From Eucommia ulmoides (taxonomy: Eukaryota; Streptophyta; Magnoliopsida; Garryales; Eucommiaceae), in assembly GCA_016647705.1 (NCBI GenBank), contig CM028327.1, forward strand, positions 43,960,017 to 44,024,016: 64,000 bases of DNA, written 5' to 3'. The stretch's first letter is position 1. Every line of letters begins with the position of its first letter. The translations under genes were made by a program, and so were the position numbers. Below the pieces are notes generated by a model that worked only from the letters and a program-made list of their open reading frames with translations, ran no database searches and was not told the DNA's origin. This document shows, one piece after another, positions 40,633 through 51,059 of this stretch.

Positions 40633-40667
<35 letters not shown>

Positions 40668-43600
40668 CAACATGAGTTGGTCCAAGTAGATGAGGCTTGG
40701 GTTTCTTAAGCAACATCTCCAGGGATCGAATCTTGGGGGGTTGTGAATGAAAAGTGCTCTGTTGGGAGAGGTGTCCCACTTGTGGTGCCTGACAGTATCT
40801 TGAGGGATTAGTCTCCGCTGACTGTAGTGCGGGGATACTCTGGGAAACCGGAAAAAAAAATATATACACTAGAGGTAAAAAATGTAAATAGATAAAAAAA
40901 GTGAGTATAATATATATTTTAATATATCTAAAATGCGGGTTTCATGGTTTGGTAACGCTGTTCGATTTTACGGTTACCATCCCAAAACCATAACTGCTTC
41001 GGTTTTCAATTCCAAACCTAAAACCTTAACCAAAACCATTTAATCTGTTTCAAAACCGAACTGTTCGGTTCAGTTACCCGTCGGTGCGGGTTGAATTGCT
41101 ATCCGTAGTCTTTTTCCTCCAAGACTATTGTTGTTCTCTGTTCTATTGACGAGTGTATTTTTCCTTTGCCTGTAGAAAAATCGTGATGTGCTTGATCCAA
41201 ACTGCCAACTGAAGCGTTCTGATTTTGGATTACCGGAGGATAAATTTATATTTGCTTGTTTTAATCAGCTTTACAAGATGGACCCTGAAATTTTTACTAC
41301 TTGGTAACGTCTAGTTTTTTCTTTACCCTGTATTTATTTATTTATTTATTTTTAAGAAACCATTGTGTGAGATCTATTTTATGCGGCGAACTTGCTAAAC
41401 GAACTCTTTACTATTCTAGGTGCAATATTCTCAAGCGTGTGCCGAATAGTGCACTTTGGCTCCTGAGGTTTCCTGCTGCAGGCGAAATGAGGCTTCGAGC
41501 ATGTATGTCATGTATCACTGCTTTATATATATACTAGCGTATAATCCGTGCCTGTAGGCACGAGTGTAAAACAAAACAACAAAAAAATTAATTTTTTTCA
41601 CATAATCTTTTCTTTTTATACAACATTTTACACATATTTCATCTGACTATCAATAATAACAATGGAGCAATAATAATAACTAACCATAGAGACTAAACTT
41701 TATTTTTACTTAGTTTGAGGACTATCATCATTGCTTTCTTCCGGCTTTCCCGTTTCGTCGCCCACTCTCTGACCGCCGGATACTTGGTGTTTGTCTTTTG
41801 TTTTTTTTTGGTTTTTTTGGGGGGGGGGGGGGGGGTTTCATTTGTTTAGATCTCAAATATTTTTTAAAAAAATCGGGATTAGAAAAACAGATTATGTTTC
41901 TGTTTTCTGTTCTAATCCAATTTTCGTAGAAATAAGAACATTAAAAAAAACTAACCCAACAGAACCTTAGTTCTACAGAAGGCAGGGTTTTTATTTTTGG
42001 GGTCGTAGGTAGGGGGTTATTATTACTCATCTATGTAGAAACCCTATTTTTTTTTAAAAAAAAAAATTGGCATTAGATCTGACTTTGCATTAACGGTAAC
42101 TCTTCAGTCCAAAAAACTATGAGCGAGAAAAGAACAAAAGAGAAGTTCAAAAATGGGAAAATTTGACATTGATTATTTTATCGTTGTCAAATTAGTCCAA
42201 AAAGTTCTAATTTACTCAATTAAGTCCCTAAACTTTAAATAGGGCAACAAATTGGTTTCAAATTCCAATTTCACTCTTCAGTCCACTACATCCAATTTCA
42301 CTCTTCACGTCAATAATGAATTTATTTTGTTCCTACTTCCCAGAAGAACAGAAACATAAATTTGGGTGCAAAACAACAAAACAAACAGGTTCATCACGCT
42401 CTGCCATGATCCTAAAATTGCTCTCAGTCTCTCTTATGTAAAGTCAACAAATACATAGATACTATATATAGATATAGATATAGTATGAGCATAAATGCAA
42501 ATTCATTTATGCTAATCTATATATAAAGATGATCATAACTTTACAATGTCTTAATTCATGAAAAAATGTGTAGCAAACATCCTTTAGCAAAATCTTCACC
42601 AACCAATATATGAATAAATGCATGGATATGATTTTCTACTATTAAGCTAAAAATGAAAATAGACACATATGGAAGTTACTGAAAAGAAGATTCAGTTTGA
42701 GAAAGCTACATGGAAGATTGTGATACCTGCTAAAGAGAGTAGCAACTTCTTCACTCTCACACGTATTGTAGAACCATATAACATTTACCTCTTGGGCTGC
42801 ATTTCTATACAAGTGATATGGAAGTTGCACTTCATACTCAAAATCTTCCAAGAGATTTTCAATCAAATTATCTGCCAAGATTAACAAATTTACAAATTGT
42901 ATCAAGAAGAGAGGAGAAATACTGGAATCATTTTGAATTTGTAGAACCACCAGGCACATAAACCAAATCATTCGCAAATACATCCACAGAAAACATGCGT
43001 AGAAAACAAAGTAGTAGTAACTATATTTGAAGATCACAAACTAAGGGTCTTGAAGAATTGAAAATTAAGGAAAAAATGAATACATCACAAAGTTAAAACT
43101 AGAGAATCCACACCAAAGCATGCAACTTTAATTGATAATCTTTCATGTCTGTAGCTGAAGAAAGGTTAATTACTGTGATTTGAATTCATTATAAAAGTAA
43201 CCAAATTGTCGAAATGTGGTGGAAAGTTTTAAATATTGAGTAATAATGTAACATATGAGAAGTGAGCATTGAAAATCTCACCTTTTTGAGATGAAAGATT
43301 TTAGTTTTGAAGTGTATCAATGATGAGAATCAAGGGAAACAGAGGACAACGGGAAAGAGGGAACTGTGCAGCTGAAAGATACAAAAATGTTGAGAGATGG
43401 ACATACCTTGCGGCTGAAAGGAATGAAATGAGGAAACCGTTTTTGCTGATGAAGGAACCCTAGGGTTGGGAGGTGGATGATTCGCGGTGGAGCAGCAGAG
43501 AAAAGCCAGGACCGCTGACTGGACGGTGACGATGGTGGTGCTTGCATCAAAAGTTGTACACGACGGAGATGTACGGTTGGTTCTCGGGCCGTACATGACG

Positions 43601-46600
43601 GCGATGTAGGATTGGGACTTTTAGACCAGCCAATTCGCTCTTAGATTTAAACAAACCGAACATAAATTGATTTCAAAATTGAATCAAAAAACCTAAACTA
43701 ATCAAAATTAATAATAAACCTAAATGAAATTGAAAATTAGTGAGAGAGGGAGAGAGATACGAACCTGGAACGGAAGCGCGGTGATGGTGATGCACAGTGA
43801 TGGATCAATGATGAGAGACGCTGCTAGGGTTTTGATGGAAAGGTGAGATCGGTGGTGGCTATGTGAAGATCGAAGGCTGGTGATGGAAACCGCTAGAGGC
43901 GGTGCGTAGATGAGGAGGCAGGAAGCAAGAGGCAGAGAGATGAGGGCAACGGAACGGGGTGGAGCAGAGGTGCCCGTCGTGTGGGGATGGCGGAGGGGCA
44001 AGGGAGAGAAGGCTGAAGCCTGAAGCAAAATGAGGTGAGCAAGAGAGTGTCTCAAGGCGTTACCGCTTACCAGTGCGTTAGGCGGCTGCGAACCCTAATT
44101 GTTAAGTTATTTTTTATCTAACGGCTATCAATATCTAGAGGTTTGTTTTTTGATCCAACGGCTCTCTTTATAAATGAGCTGATTTATTATATAGATGTGT
44201 GTGTGTATGCCTACGGCCTAAAGGGATTAAATTTAATTTATTACATTAATTTTGAATATATAGTTTCTCAATAAAATCTAAATTAACATGTCTGGGAAAT
44301 GTCTCCAACCATGTAATGGTAAAAAATATCTCAAATATAAAACATTTCTGAATTCATTATACATACAGGCAAGCATATACACACATATATATATGTATAT
44401 GATATAGCATATTTTTGCTGTGGGTGGGTGGAAAGTAGGGTGAGGGACTTCGAATAAACTGGGTATTTTTTTGTTATGGTCAGATGCTGTTGCGAAGGGT
44501 GTACGACCAGACCAAATTATATTTACGGATGTTGCAATGAAGAATGAGCATATTAGACGTAGTGCTCTAGCTGATCTGTTCCTGGACACGTATGTGCATT
44601 TACTAGCCTTTTCACCGATTTATTATTTCTATTTTTCGAGTAAAAAGTTATTGATGTATCATCTCTGTGTAGACCATTGTGCAATGCACACACAACGGGT
44701 ACTGATGTTCTTTGGGCTGGCCTTCCAATGGTGACCCTTCCCCTTGAGAAAATGGCTACTAGGGTTGCTGGCTCACTCTGCCTTGCTACTGGAGTTGGGG
44801 AGGAGATGATCGTCAACAGGTTAGGGCCTGTTTCGTTTTCTAAATTATCCTATTTTATGAATTGTGTTACTTTTGATTAATTGATGAGATTTTTGCACTT
44901 TGCATCCCTAAAGTTTTCGAGAAGTATCACTTTAGGCTTGTCCTTTCAATTTGAACACTTTAAAACTTGAAATATCGAAATTGTGTCAAAGTGAGTTTAA
45001 ATTGTTAACACCGTCATTGTTTTTGACTGAAATCATCACGTGTCAAGGACATCCATGTGGGTGATTTCCGTCAAAAAAATGATGGGGTGAACGATTTGGA
45101 CTGATTTCGACACGATTTGGATATTTCAGGATTTAAAGTGTTCAAATTGAAAGGACATATACTAAAGTGGGATGTCTTTGAAACTTCAAGGGTGCAAAGT
45201 GCAAAAACCTCTTAATTGATTTATATATTTCTTCACTTATCTATAATTTAATCAAATTTACATATTAAGAAACATAAAATTGTGTTTGTTTTGTGTATTG
45301 ATAATATCTTAGTATTATTCGTATAAATCAAAAAAATTCATAGACGGTCTAAAAGAAGTTGAAGTCTTATAATGTAAAAGTGGAAAAAACCCCCGAAAGA
45401 CAACATTTTTATTTCTTTTCGAAAAAATTTGATTAAGTAAAATCCTCTTTTTTAAATATTTTTTTAATTACATAACAAATGCTACTTTTAAAATTAAGTG
45501 AAAAGAGCATTTTAAATAGAATGAAAATGGTTATTTTAGATATATTTTCTTCCTATTATACATGAAAACCGCATTAAAAAAAAATGGCAGTTTAGTGTGC
45601 GTAGGCCCTCGCCATTGTGGTTCCGTTTTGGTGTCTGGAGAGGCTTAGATCTACGCATCCTTGCCCCTATATACAGGAAGGTCATTTTCAAGATTAAAAC
45701 TAGAATCAAAATAGATAACAAAAACTAGAATCAAAATAGATAACAAATGTGCGGTTACAAGTTCACATTCAAACTGTAAAATGGTCTAATTTGTCGATTG
45801 AACATGCACTTACAAGTTTGAACCGTATCAAAGTTCTTAATGCAGTTTTTTGAAGTTTGTTTCTAATGTTTCTTTGTTTAATATTGAAGTATGGAGGAGT
45901 ATGAAGAAAAGGCAGTATCGTTGGCATTAAACAGATCAAAACTCCAAGATCTTACCAACAAACTGAAGGCGGCCCGTTTGACCTGCCCTCTATTCGATAC
46001 AGCACGCTGGGTGAGTTTAAATTCTCTTTGTTCTCTAGCAAAATATTTAAGGTGGCGTTCAGGGTTCAGGTAGTGTTTTTGTTTATCAGCACTGTCTGGT
46101 AACACTTTTATTAAGTTTTTAAAAGAATAATAACAATAAAAAAAGTTAATTTAGGGCACCGTTCGGTAATACCCTTTTATGTACGTTTAAAATAAAATAA
46201 CGTCTAAGGGCTTGTTTGATAATGACTTAATTTTTAAGTGCTGAAAATTTAAGTGCTGAAAATTAAGTGTTTAAATTTTAAGTGATGAAAATTTAAGTAG
46301 GTGGTTTAATAAAATTATGCTGAACTTAAGTGCTAAATGTTTTTTGTTCGTTTGATAATTATAAAAAATGCTGAAAATTATTTAATTTGCAAAACTACCC
46401 TTGAATCAAGATGATGATGATGATAATAATAATAATTAAAAAAAAAAAAAGAACAAAACAATAAAATAAAAACATTAATAATACTCAAAAAAGTTTAAAT
46501 ATATAAATTATCACAAGTCAACAATAACATAAAATTCAACAGATTGGTTAAAGTTTAATACATATTTGATCTGTTTATCATCTAACCAATCAGATTGGAT

Positions 46601-49600
46601 CGAAACGGGACTATCTGATTGCAACCACAACATTCAACAATTTCTAATACTAGTTTGATTGAAAGCAGCATTCTAGAATTTGAGGATTTAGGGTTGTGAT
46701 TGTCTTGCTCGACGTTCAAGTCCAAGTTGTTCGATGATTGGAGTCTGTTATCAATATCATCCTCGTGGGAAAGAATTTGATCACAATCATTTCCATCCCT
46801 TGTGCTAATAATTATCTAAAAAATTTAGGACAAAAAAAATATCATCATAAACTGCAAAGGAAAACATTTACGATTGTTGTAATAAGTGTTCAAAGCCAAT
46901 CATTAATGTCTCAAAACCTTTAATAAACCATTAGACGAGATGAATAAGAACATCATTTCAGAAATTTGATATTGATGTACGAATGTAATTTGATTACGAC
47001 AATGTAGGAACTAAACAAAAGCGTAATTTTAGAGTTTAAAAAAGACATAACAATCGAAAACGAAATGGAAACGATTTCAGAGTTTAAATTCAAGTTATAA
47101 TTTTTAATGGTAAATCCATTCATTTCAAATTCAGCCATCCAAATTCAACCTAGATGAATATCGGTGAATTTCCAAAATTCATAACACTGATGTAAATGAT
47201 ACCTGGTGATGGAGAGTGTTTGCGAGGCGCACAATGAAAAGATCGAGATGATGATCTTCCTGTAATACAAAATCGAAGCAAGTTTATGTACTAGAACCCA
47301 AACATGATAGGCACGGTAAAATAGAGGAAATATACACAAGGAATACAATTCGTAGCAGAACATAGAAAGGATGTCATCTGGTAGTCCATATGATCAATAG
47401 CATGTAAGGAAGAAATCAGTAATGCCATGCCCCCAACAAAAAGAACATATAATTAAGAATATTATTGGTGAAAGAAAAACTGCATACAACCCCATATCAG
47501 AGTAAAGAGAGATGCATAAACTCAAAAGAAAGAAAGAGAAATTTAATCAAGATATAAATAGTCACATACCCTAATGACATCAAAATCAGAGTAACAAGAC
47601 AACATCACATACCTTGATGGTTCCCTTCTCTTCGAAGGGTAGTTATCCGGGCTGTGTGATCGAGATCTCCCATAGCGCGGGGGAGACCGCCTTCAATCGT
47701 AAGTCCGCCCTCTACTGCATAACATAAATATAAGAAAGGACAACGAAGCACAAGGTCAGGCTCATCCTGACACACTGGAGAAATAGTGAGACCGAAATAA
47801 TCAATTTCATATGTCAAACAGAACCAAAAATGATAGAAAATAAACAATTTTTTTGTTCCTATATTTATGGGAACAGAAACAAAAATGATAACAAAATGCG
47901 ATCTAATGGTGGAAATCAATCTGTATGCATATATAAACGTAAATCAGTCCACATATTGTACAAAACCAAAGCCCATGAATTAAACAGGAAGAAACCCAAC
48001 AAAAACACACCTAGATTACTCAAAAGTGTTCACGAAAAGATCATGACGACAAAATCGAACCATGTAATCCACATACTTCCCTATCATCCCATTTGATTTT
48101 CTTGTAGCCTTTCCTCTCTTCTTTGGTAAGATTTCAAGCTAATTCAAAGCCAAAATTCGTTAGTTGAACCTCTTGATGGAGTAAAATGACACAAACAAAT
48201 AATGGAAATGGGAGCCATTATCTTCAAACAAATTTTTTCCAAATAAGAAGCGTCATAACTAAAATCAAAAGCTACGCATTCCTTAAAGCTATGAAGTGTG
48301 AATCCAAGTACACAAAAATCACGCCACAAAAAAAAAAAAAACAGCAGATGAATATCTGATGTGAAGTTTGAGTTCGACAAGAGCGTATAAAGATCAGTAC
48401 ATAGGTTTTAGTAGAAGTACCAGAGCCCATGAGTTCATCCAACAAAGCTCTCTGTGCATCCATGACTGGGATTTGAGTTGTGAGAAACGTCAATCATGTT
48501 CGATTTAGAGCTGTAATGACAAAATCAAAGGCTGATGGAAGAAAATTTAACCAAGGCGATTGCGAATTTCAGTGAATCAACAGAAAATTTCTCCAAGAAT
48601 TAGGGTTTCATCGGATGAATAATCGTGATTTTCTAATCTCAATTAAAACACTCCAAACTATAAAACATAAATTTCAGATTTGCAGAAATTTGAACGAAAA
48701 ATAGAAATTTGTTGAAGAACAGAAAAACAAAAATTTGAACGAAAAACAAAAATCTTGATCGCCGCCTCCATCGCCTCAACGAAGATCGATCGATCGTCGC
48801 CTCTTATCTGCTCAACAAAGATCGATCGATATCGCCACCTCTCGATCGATCGACCGCTGCCTCCATCGCCTCAGCTCGCTGCTTTGGAAAATGAAAACGA
48901 GAAAGACCATCGAATGAATAGAGCAGATGAACCTTGCATCCCTAAGGGCAAAACGGTCAATTCTTTTTTTTTTTTTTAAATTTGAAAAGTGCTGAGCGTT
49001 TTCTGCAAAAAAAAAATAAATAAATAAATAAGGGGGGTTTTGTTGAATTTTTTACATAATATTTCATTTAATTTTTAAGTTAACTTAATTAATTAAGTAA
49101 TTTTCATTACATTTGTCAAATACATTTAATTAATTAAGTACTTAATTTAATCAGTATTAAGTGCTTAATTTTTTTATTAAACATGTCCTAAGTCTTTGTC
49201 CCACTCAAGTAGAGTTAGCTGCATGAATCTGTTTACACCATAGTAATCGATCAAGGTTCATCCCCTTAGGTTTAATGCCATCAAATTAATCTAGTAGTCT
49301 CCTCCCAAAACTTCTTAGGCCTGCCTGTCCTTCTAGTAGTCCTCGTACTTGAACTAAATCGTATTTTTTCATTAGTACTTCTATGGGTCTTCTATGAATA
49401 TTTCGAAACCATTGTAAATGATTTTCTCTTTGATTAGTGCTTTTAATTACTTTTAAATAAAAAAAAGTACTTTTACCGAAGCAAAAAATAAAGCGTGCTT
49501 GACGGTATAAAAGCAATGTTTTAGTATTATCCTTATAAAAGATTTTTTAAAAGAAAAAATTAATTTTCAATCCATTATAAGAGTAAAGTGTAGTTTTTCA

Positions 49601-49922
49601 AAGTGAAGCGGACCTGAAACAAGATCAAAGTACAAGAATAAAAACGGATTTATCCCAGTACTAATTCAATACTAGTTAACATCACTTCGATAAATTCATT
49701 TTGTTAAAAGATATAAAAATGAAAGAAAAAAAAATGAATAAAATATTAAAAGTGATTTATTTGAAGGATAATTTTATTTATTTATTTTTTTATTTTATTT
49801 TATTTTAGGTGAGAAATCTGGAGCGAACATACTTCAAAATGTGGAATCTCCATTGCTCAGGCCAACACCCACAGCCATTCAAGGTGGTAGAGAACGATGT
49901 AGAATTTCCATATGACCGTTAG
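31630..49922 (+). CDS. SEC: SECRET AGENT-type O-GlcNAc transferase (SEC)
   Basis: This family transfers GlcNAc from UDP-GlcNAc to Ser/Thr of nuclear and cytosolic proteins (DELLA regulation in Arabidopsis). Exons: 31630-31870, 33127-33269, 33385-33483, 33575-33625, 34447-34563, 34649-34705, 34930-35049, 35240-35302, 35396-35474, 35912-36021, 36147-36200, 36300-36367, 36455-36557, 36978-37180, 37274-37370, 38251-38322, 38443-38519, 38601-38717, 38811-38895, 39005-39172, 40062-40172, 40264-40350, 41176-41303, 41420-41502, 44484-44589, 44673-44819, 45890-46010, 49809-49922. They join to 1006 residues. A Gln-rich N terminus is followed by TPRs (about 81-535). The catalytic half contains [36 protein letters not shown] and the SEC-type end VEFPYDR. 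It lacks SPY character. Intron 13 is GC-AG. The start ATG is inferred. Introns 22, 24, 26 and 27 hold transposons. Confidence 0.95.
36648..36735 (+). pseudogene. Decayed duplicate of SEC exon 13 inside intron 13
   Basis: ACATTGGCTGTCACAACAGG and TTTCTGCTCCCTTCAACAAT from exon 13 (36455-36557) recur here 90 bp downstream of it, followed by a degraded donor region (CGACAGGCTATAGG versus CAACAGGCAAGAGG). The copy carries TAA where the exon reads GCA, so inclusion would truncate the protein. It is a tandem partial-exon duplication that has become a pseudo-exon. Confidence 0.8.
39589..39750. repeat. Small TIR repeat in SEC intron 20
   Basis: It begins TTGTAAAAGGCGGGGGC and ends TGCCTTTTACAA, with GC-rich CCCCGGGGC and GCCTCGCCTCTTGGCGGGCC in between. 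The composition is unlike the AT-rich intron. No flanking duplication was identified and no function is visible. Confidence 0.5.
40388..41107. repeat. Foldback element in SEC intron 22, split by a SINE
   Basis: The ends TAGGGATGGCAACGGTTC and the inverted GAATTGCTATCCGTA frame sequence rich in CCAAAACCAAAAC and GGTTTTCAATTCCAAA, in opposite orientation in the two halves. A SINE with its own target duplication (40668-40860) sits in the middle. The element at 30668-31109 is a relative. Confidence 0.6.
40668..40860 (+). mobile_element. tRNA-derived SINE with 9-bp target duplication
   Basis: The head reads GAGTTGGTCCAAGTAGATGA (box A region), box B is GGATCGAATCTT, the 3' part is GGGGATACTCTGGGAAACCG, and an A tail ends at 40860. 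The direct repeat TATATACAC flanks it exactly (40659-40667 and 40861-40869). It is sense-oriented in SEC intron 22 and nested in a foldback element. Confidence 0.8.
41534..44195 (-). mobile_element. Non-autonomous Helitron in SEC intron 24
   Basis: On the minus strand the element begins TCTATATAATAAATC at 44195 and ends CTAG at 41534. A hairpin (CGTGCC, loop, GGCACG; 41547-41562) lies 9 nt before CTAG, and insertion is between A and T without target duplication. These are the diagnostic Helitron features. It is 2662 bp with no Rep/helicase, hence non-autonomous. It carries a DCP1-like exon (42727-42871). An 18-nt poly-G run lies at 41819-41836. It lies antisense within the SEC intron between exons 41420-41502 and 44484-44589, which it has lengthened about tenfold without touching the splice sites. 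Confidence 0.85.
42727..42871 (-). pseudogene. Captured DCP1-like exon inside the Helitron
   Basis: Read on the minus strand, an AG acceptor precedes 42871 and a GTATCA donor follows 42727. The 145-nt exon encodes [16 protein letters not shown], then [20 protein letters not shown] and [11 protein letters not shown] without a stop. This matches the EVH1-type DCP1 decapping-activator domain of plants (family motif [17 protein letters not shown]). I see no other DCP1 exons in the Helitron, so it is a gene fragment. Both splice sites are intact, so it could be spliced into Helitron-promoted or antisense SEC transcripts. Confidence 0.8.
44886..45210. mobile_element. MULE-type MITE, family copy 3, in SEC intron 26
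   Basis: This 325-bp element begins GAGATTTTTGCACTTTGCA and ends TGCAAAGTGCAAAAACCTC, flanked by the exact 9-bp duplication TTAATTGAT (44877-44885 and 45211-45219). The long inverted ends include CTTTCAATTTGAACAC opposite GTGTTCAAATTGAAAG. It belongs to the same family as 3128 and 6212 in SEC23. Confidence 0.85.
45586..45705 (-). mobile_element. Degenerate Au-like SINE in SEC intron 26
   Basis: On the minus strand it reads CTTCCTGTATATAGGGGCAA, then GCGAGGGCCTACGCACAC, a worn version of the Au SINE body and tail seen at 5401. Box B is degraded. Confidence 0.55.
47203..47259 (-). pseudogene. Captured RS-domain exon 2 (splicing-factor-like)
   Basis: On the minus strand, TTGTATTACAG precedes 47259 and GTATCA follows 47203. 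One frame of the 57-nt exon gives [18 protein letters not shown], an RS-type sequence. Joined to the preceding captured exon the frame is off by one, suggesting an indel since capture. Confidence 0.55.
47613..47714 (-). pseudogene. Captured RS-domain exon 1 (SR-protein-like)
   Basis: On the minus strand, TTATGCAG precedes 47714 and GTATGT follows 47613. The frame reads RGRTYD, a TGA stop, then [17 protein letters not shown] and YPSKRREPS. The TGA sits where CGA (Arg) would continue the RS pattern, consistent with CpG decay. This looks like an internal exon of a plant SR or SR-like splicing factor; I cannot name the source gene. Confidence 0.65.
48421..48463 (-). pseudogene. Captured LUC7-like first coding exon
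   Basis: On the minus strand, ATG at 48463 opens [13 protein letters not shown], the N terminus of plant LUC7-related U1 snRNP proteins, and ends at a GTACTT donor (48420-48415). No downstream LUC7 exon (zinc fingers) was found in the 2.2 kb that follows within the element. It is therefore a fragment with its start codon and donor intact. Confidence 0.75.
49192..49420 (-). pseudogene. 3' end of an RTE-like LINE in SEC intron 27
   Basis: On the minus strand the frame gives [18 protein letters not shown], then a GLRSFGRR stretch and KQIHAANST before GTGGGACAAAGACTTAG. This is the same C-terminal LINE tail as at 23872-24261, in the opposite direction. The Pack-type element inserted right at its TAG/TAA end. 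Confidence 0.65.
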
Positions 49923-51050
49923 AAAAACGAGAGAAGATATATAGAGAGAGAGGAGTGCTGTCGGGATTGTATAGTAGATGTAAAAGCTTATAAGAGAGGG
50001 GGAGAATTTATATATATATATATATAAATGGCTTTTTATTTGATGGTTGAATTGGCTATTATTGTGTTAATGCATTGTACTGAACTTATTAAATCTGACA
50101 ATGAAAAAGCTGTATTTTTTTCCTTCGGTTTTCCCGGTTAGTTATGTGCACCTCAATCAATCGTCTTTTCGGGTGATTTTAAGGGTGTATTTTTTCAATA
50201 CCGGTCTGGTGTATTAAATTCAAGATTTAATTTGATTACTGTTTTGCAGAAGAGTCTAGCAATAATTGACAAATTTCTCAAATTGACTCATTGATTTTGA
50301 ACAAATTGATTTTGATTTTGTGTTTTTGCTCTCAAATTTTTAAATATATTTTGAAAAATTAAGAATGGTTAATATGTTTTTGTTTTCAGGTATTCTTAAA
50401 ATTTTTAGGGTAATTTTTTTTATTAATATTTTAGAAATTTTAAAATAGAAATATATGTTTGGTTAATATGTTTTTGTCTTCAAATATTCTTAAAATTTGT
50501 AGACTACTCAATGAAGTTAGTTCGTTTAAAATTTCTTTGCTTCATTTTAAATTATGCTAAATCAAAAAGTGATTATTATTTTTTTGTCATAAATATTTTA
50601 TTTAGTCATAACTAAATTTGATATTATTTTGATGTAATTTGTAAAAATTGATTAGCTAAAAAAAATTGGGTAACTTTATTTTTAACATGTAAAATATATA
50701 TATATATATTTTTTAAATATTATGAGAACATATATTATTGTCCGATGTGTTTCTTTGATTTTGTTCTTATAAAATTTGAATCTTAATTTTCGTGGAAAAG
50801 TTCATTATTGATTCAGATTCGTAATTCTTGTTAAAAAAATTATTATAAATAAAAATTTATAATACGGGTATTTAATGACTGCATTTGAATGTTTTGATCG
50901 TACGTCCTGAACATTATAATTTAAATTTAAAAAAAAAAAAAAGGAGAACGAAAGATTAATAGTATTTTTTTCCATTATATAACTTTTATATTTATTTAAA
51001 GTTATAATTTTTTTATCAGAATTGTACATTTATTTATTTATTTTCTTTTG
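49923..51050. other. SEC 3' flank, AT-rich
   Basis: It begins with the SEC 3' UTR (possible AATGAAAAA-type polyadenylation signal near 50099). The remainder holds near-repeats of TTAATATGTTTTTGT and AATATTCTTAAAATTT at about 50370 and 50460. No gene was recognised. Confidence 0.5.
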
Positions 51051-51059
51051 GTAGAAAGG

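Larger units (their letters stand above)
46208..49188. mobile_element. Gene-capturing PIF/Harbinger-like (Pack-type) element in SEC intron 27
   Basis: The ends GGGCTTGTTTGATAA and TTATTAAACATGTCC are inverted and flanked by TAA (46205-46207, 49189-49191). They match the 699-bp element at 18130. It is 2981 bp. No transposase was recognised. On its minus strand it carries a LUC7-like first exon (48421-48463) and two RS-domain exons (47613-47714 and 47203-47259) with splice signals. A cluster of GATCGATCGAT words lies at 48784-48855. It accounts for most of the 3.8-kb SEC intron 46011-49808. Confidence 0.75.

Noticed and set aside
41534-44195. Autonomous Helitron with Rep/helicase
   Set aside because: No RepHel motif was found in any frame, and the element is far too short.
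46208-49188. A functional LUC7 or SR gene nested in SEC
   Set aside because: Only a start exon and two RS exons were found, with a TGA and a frame shift and no zinc-finger or RRM exons, so they are fragments.
31630-49922. SPINDLY (O-fucosyltransferase) as the identity of the TPR glycosyltransferase
   Set aside because: The catalytic half and C terminus ([15 protein letters not shown]) follow SEC, not SPY.
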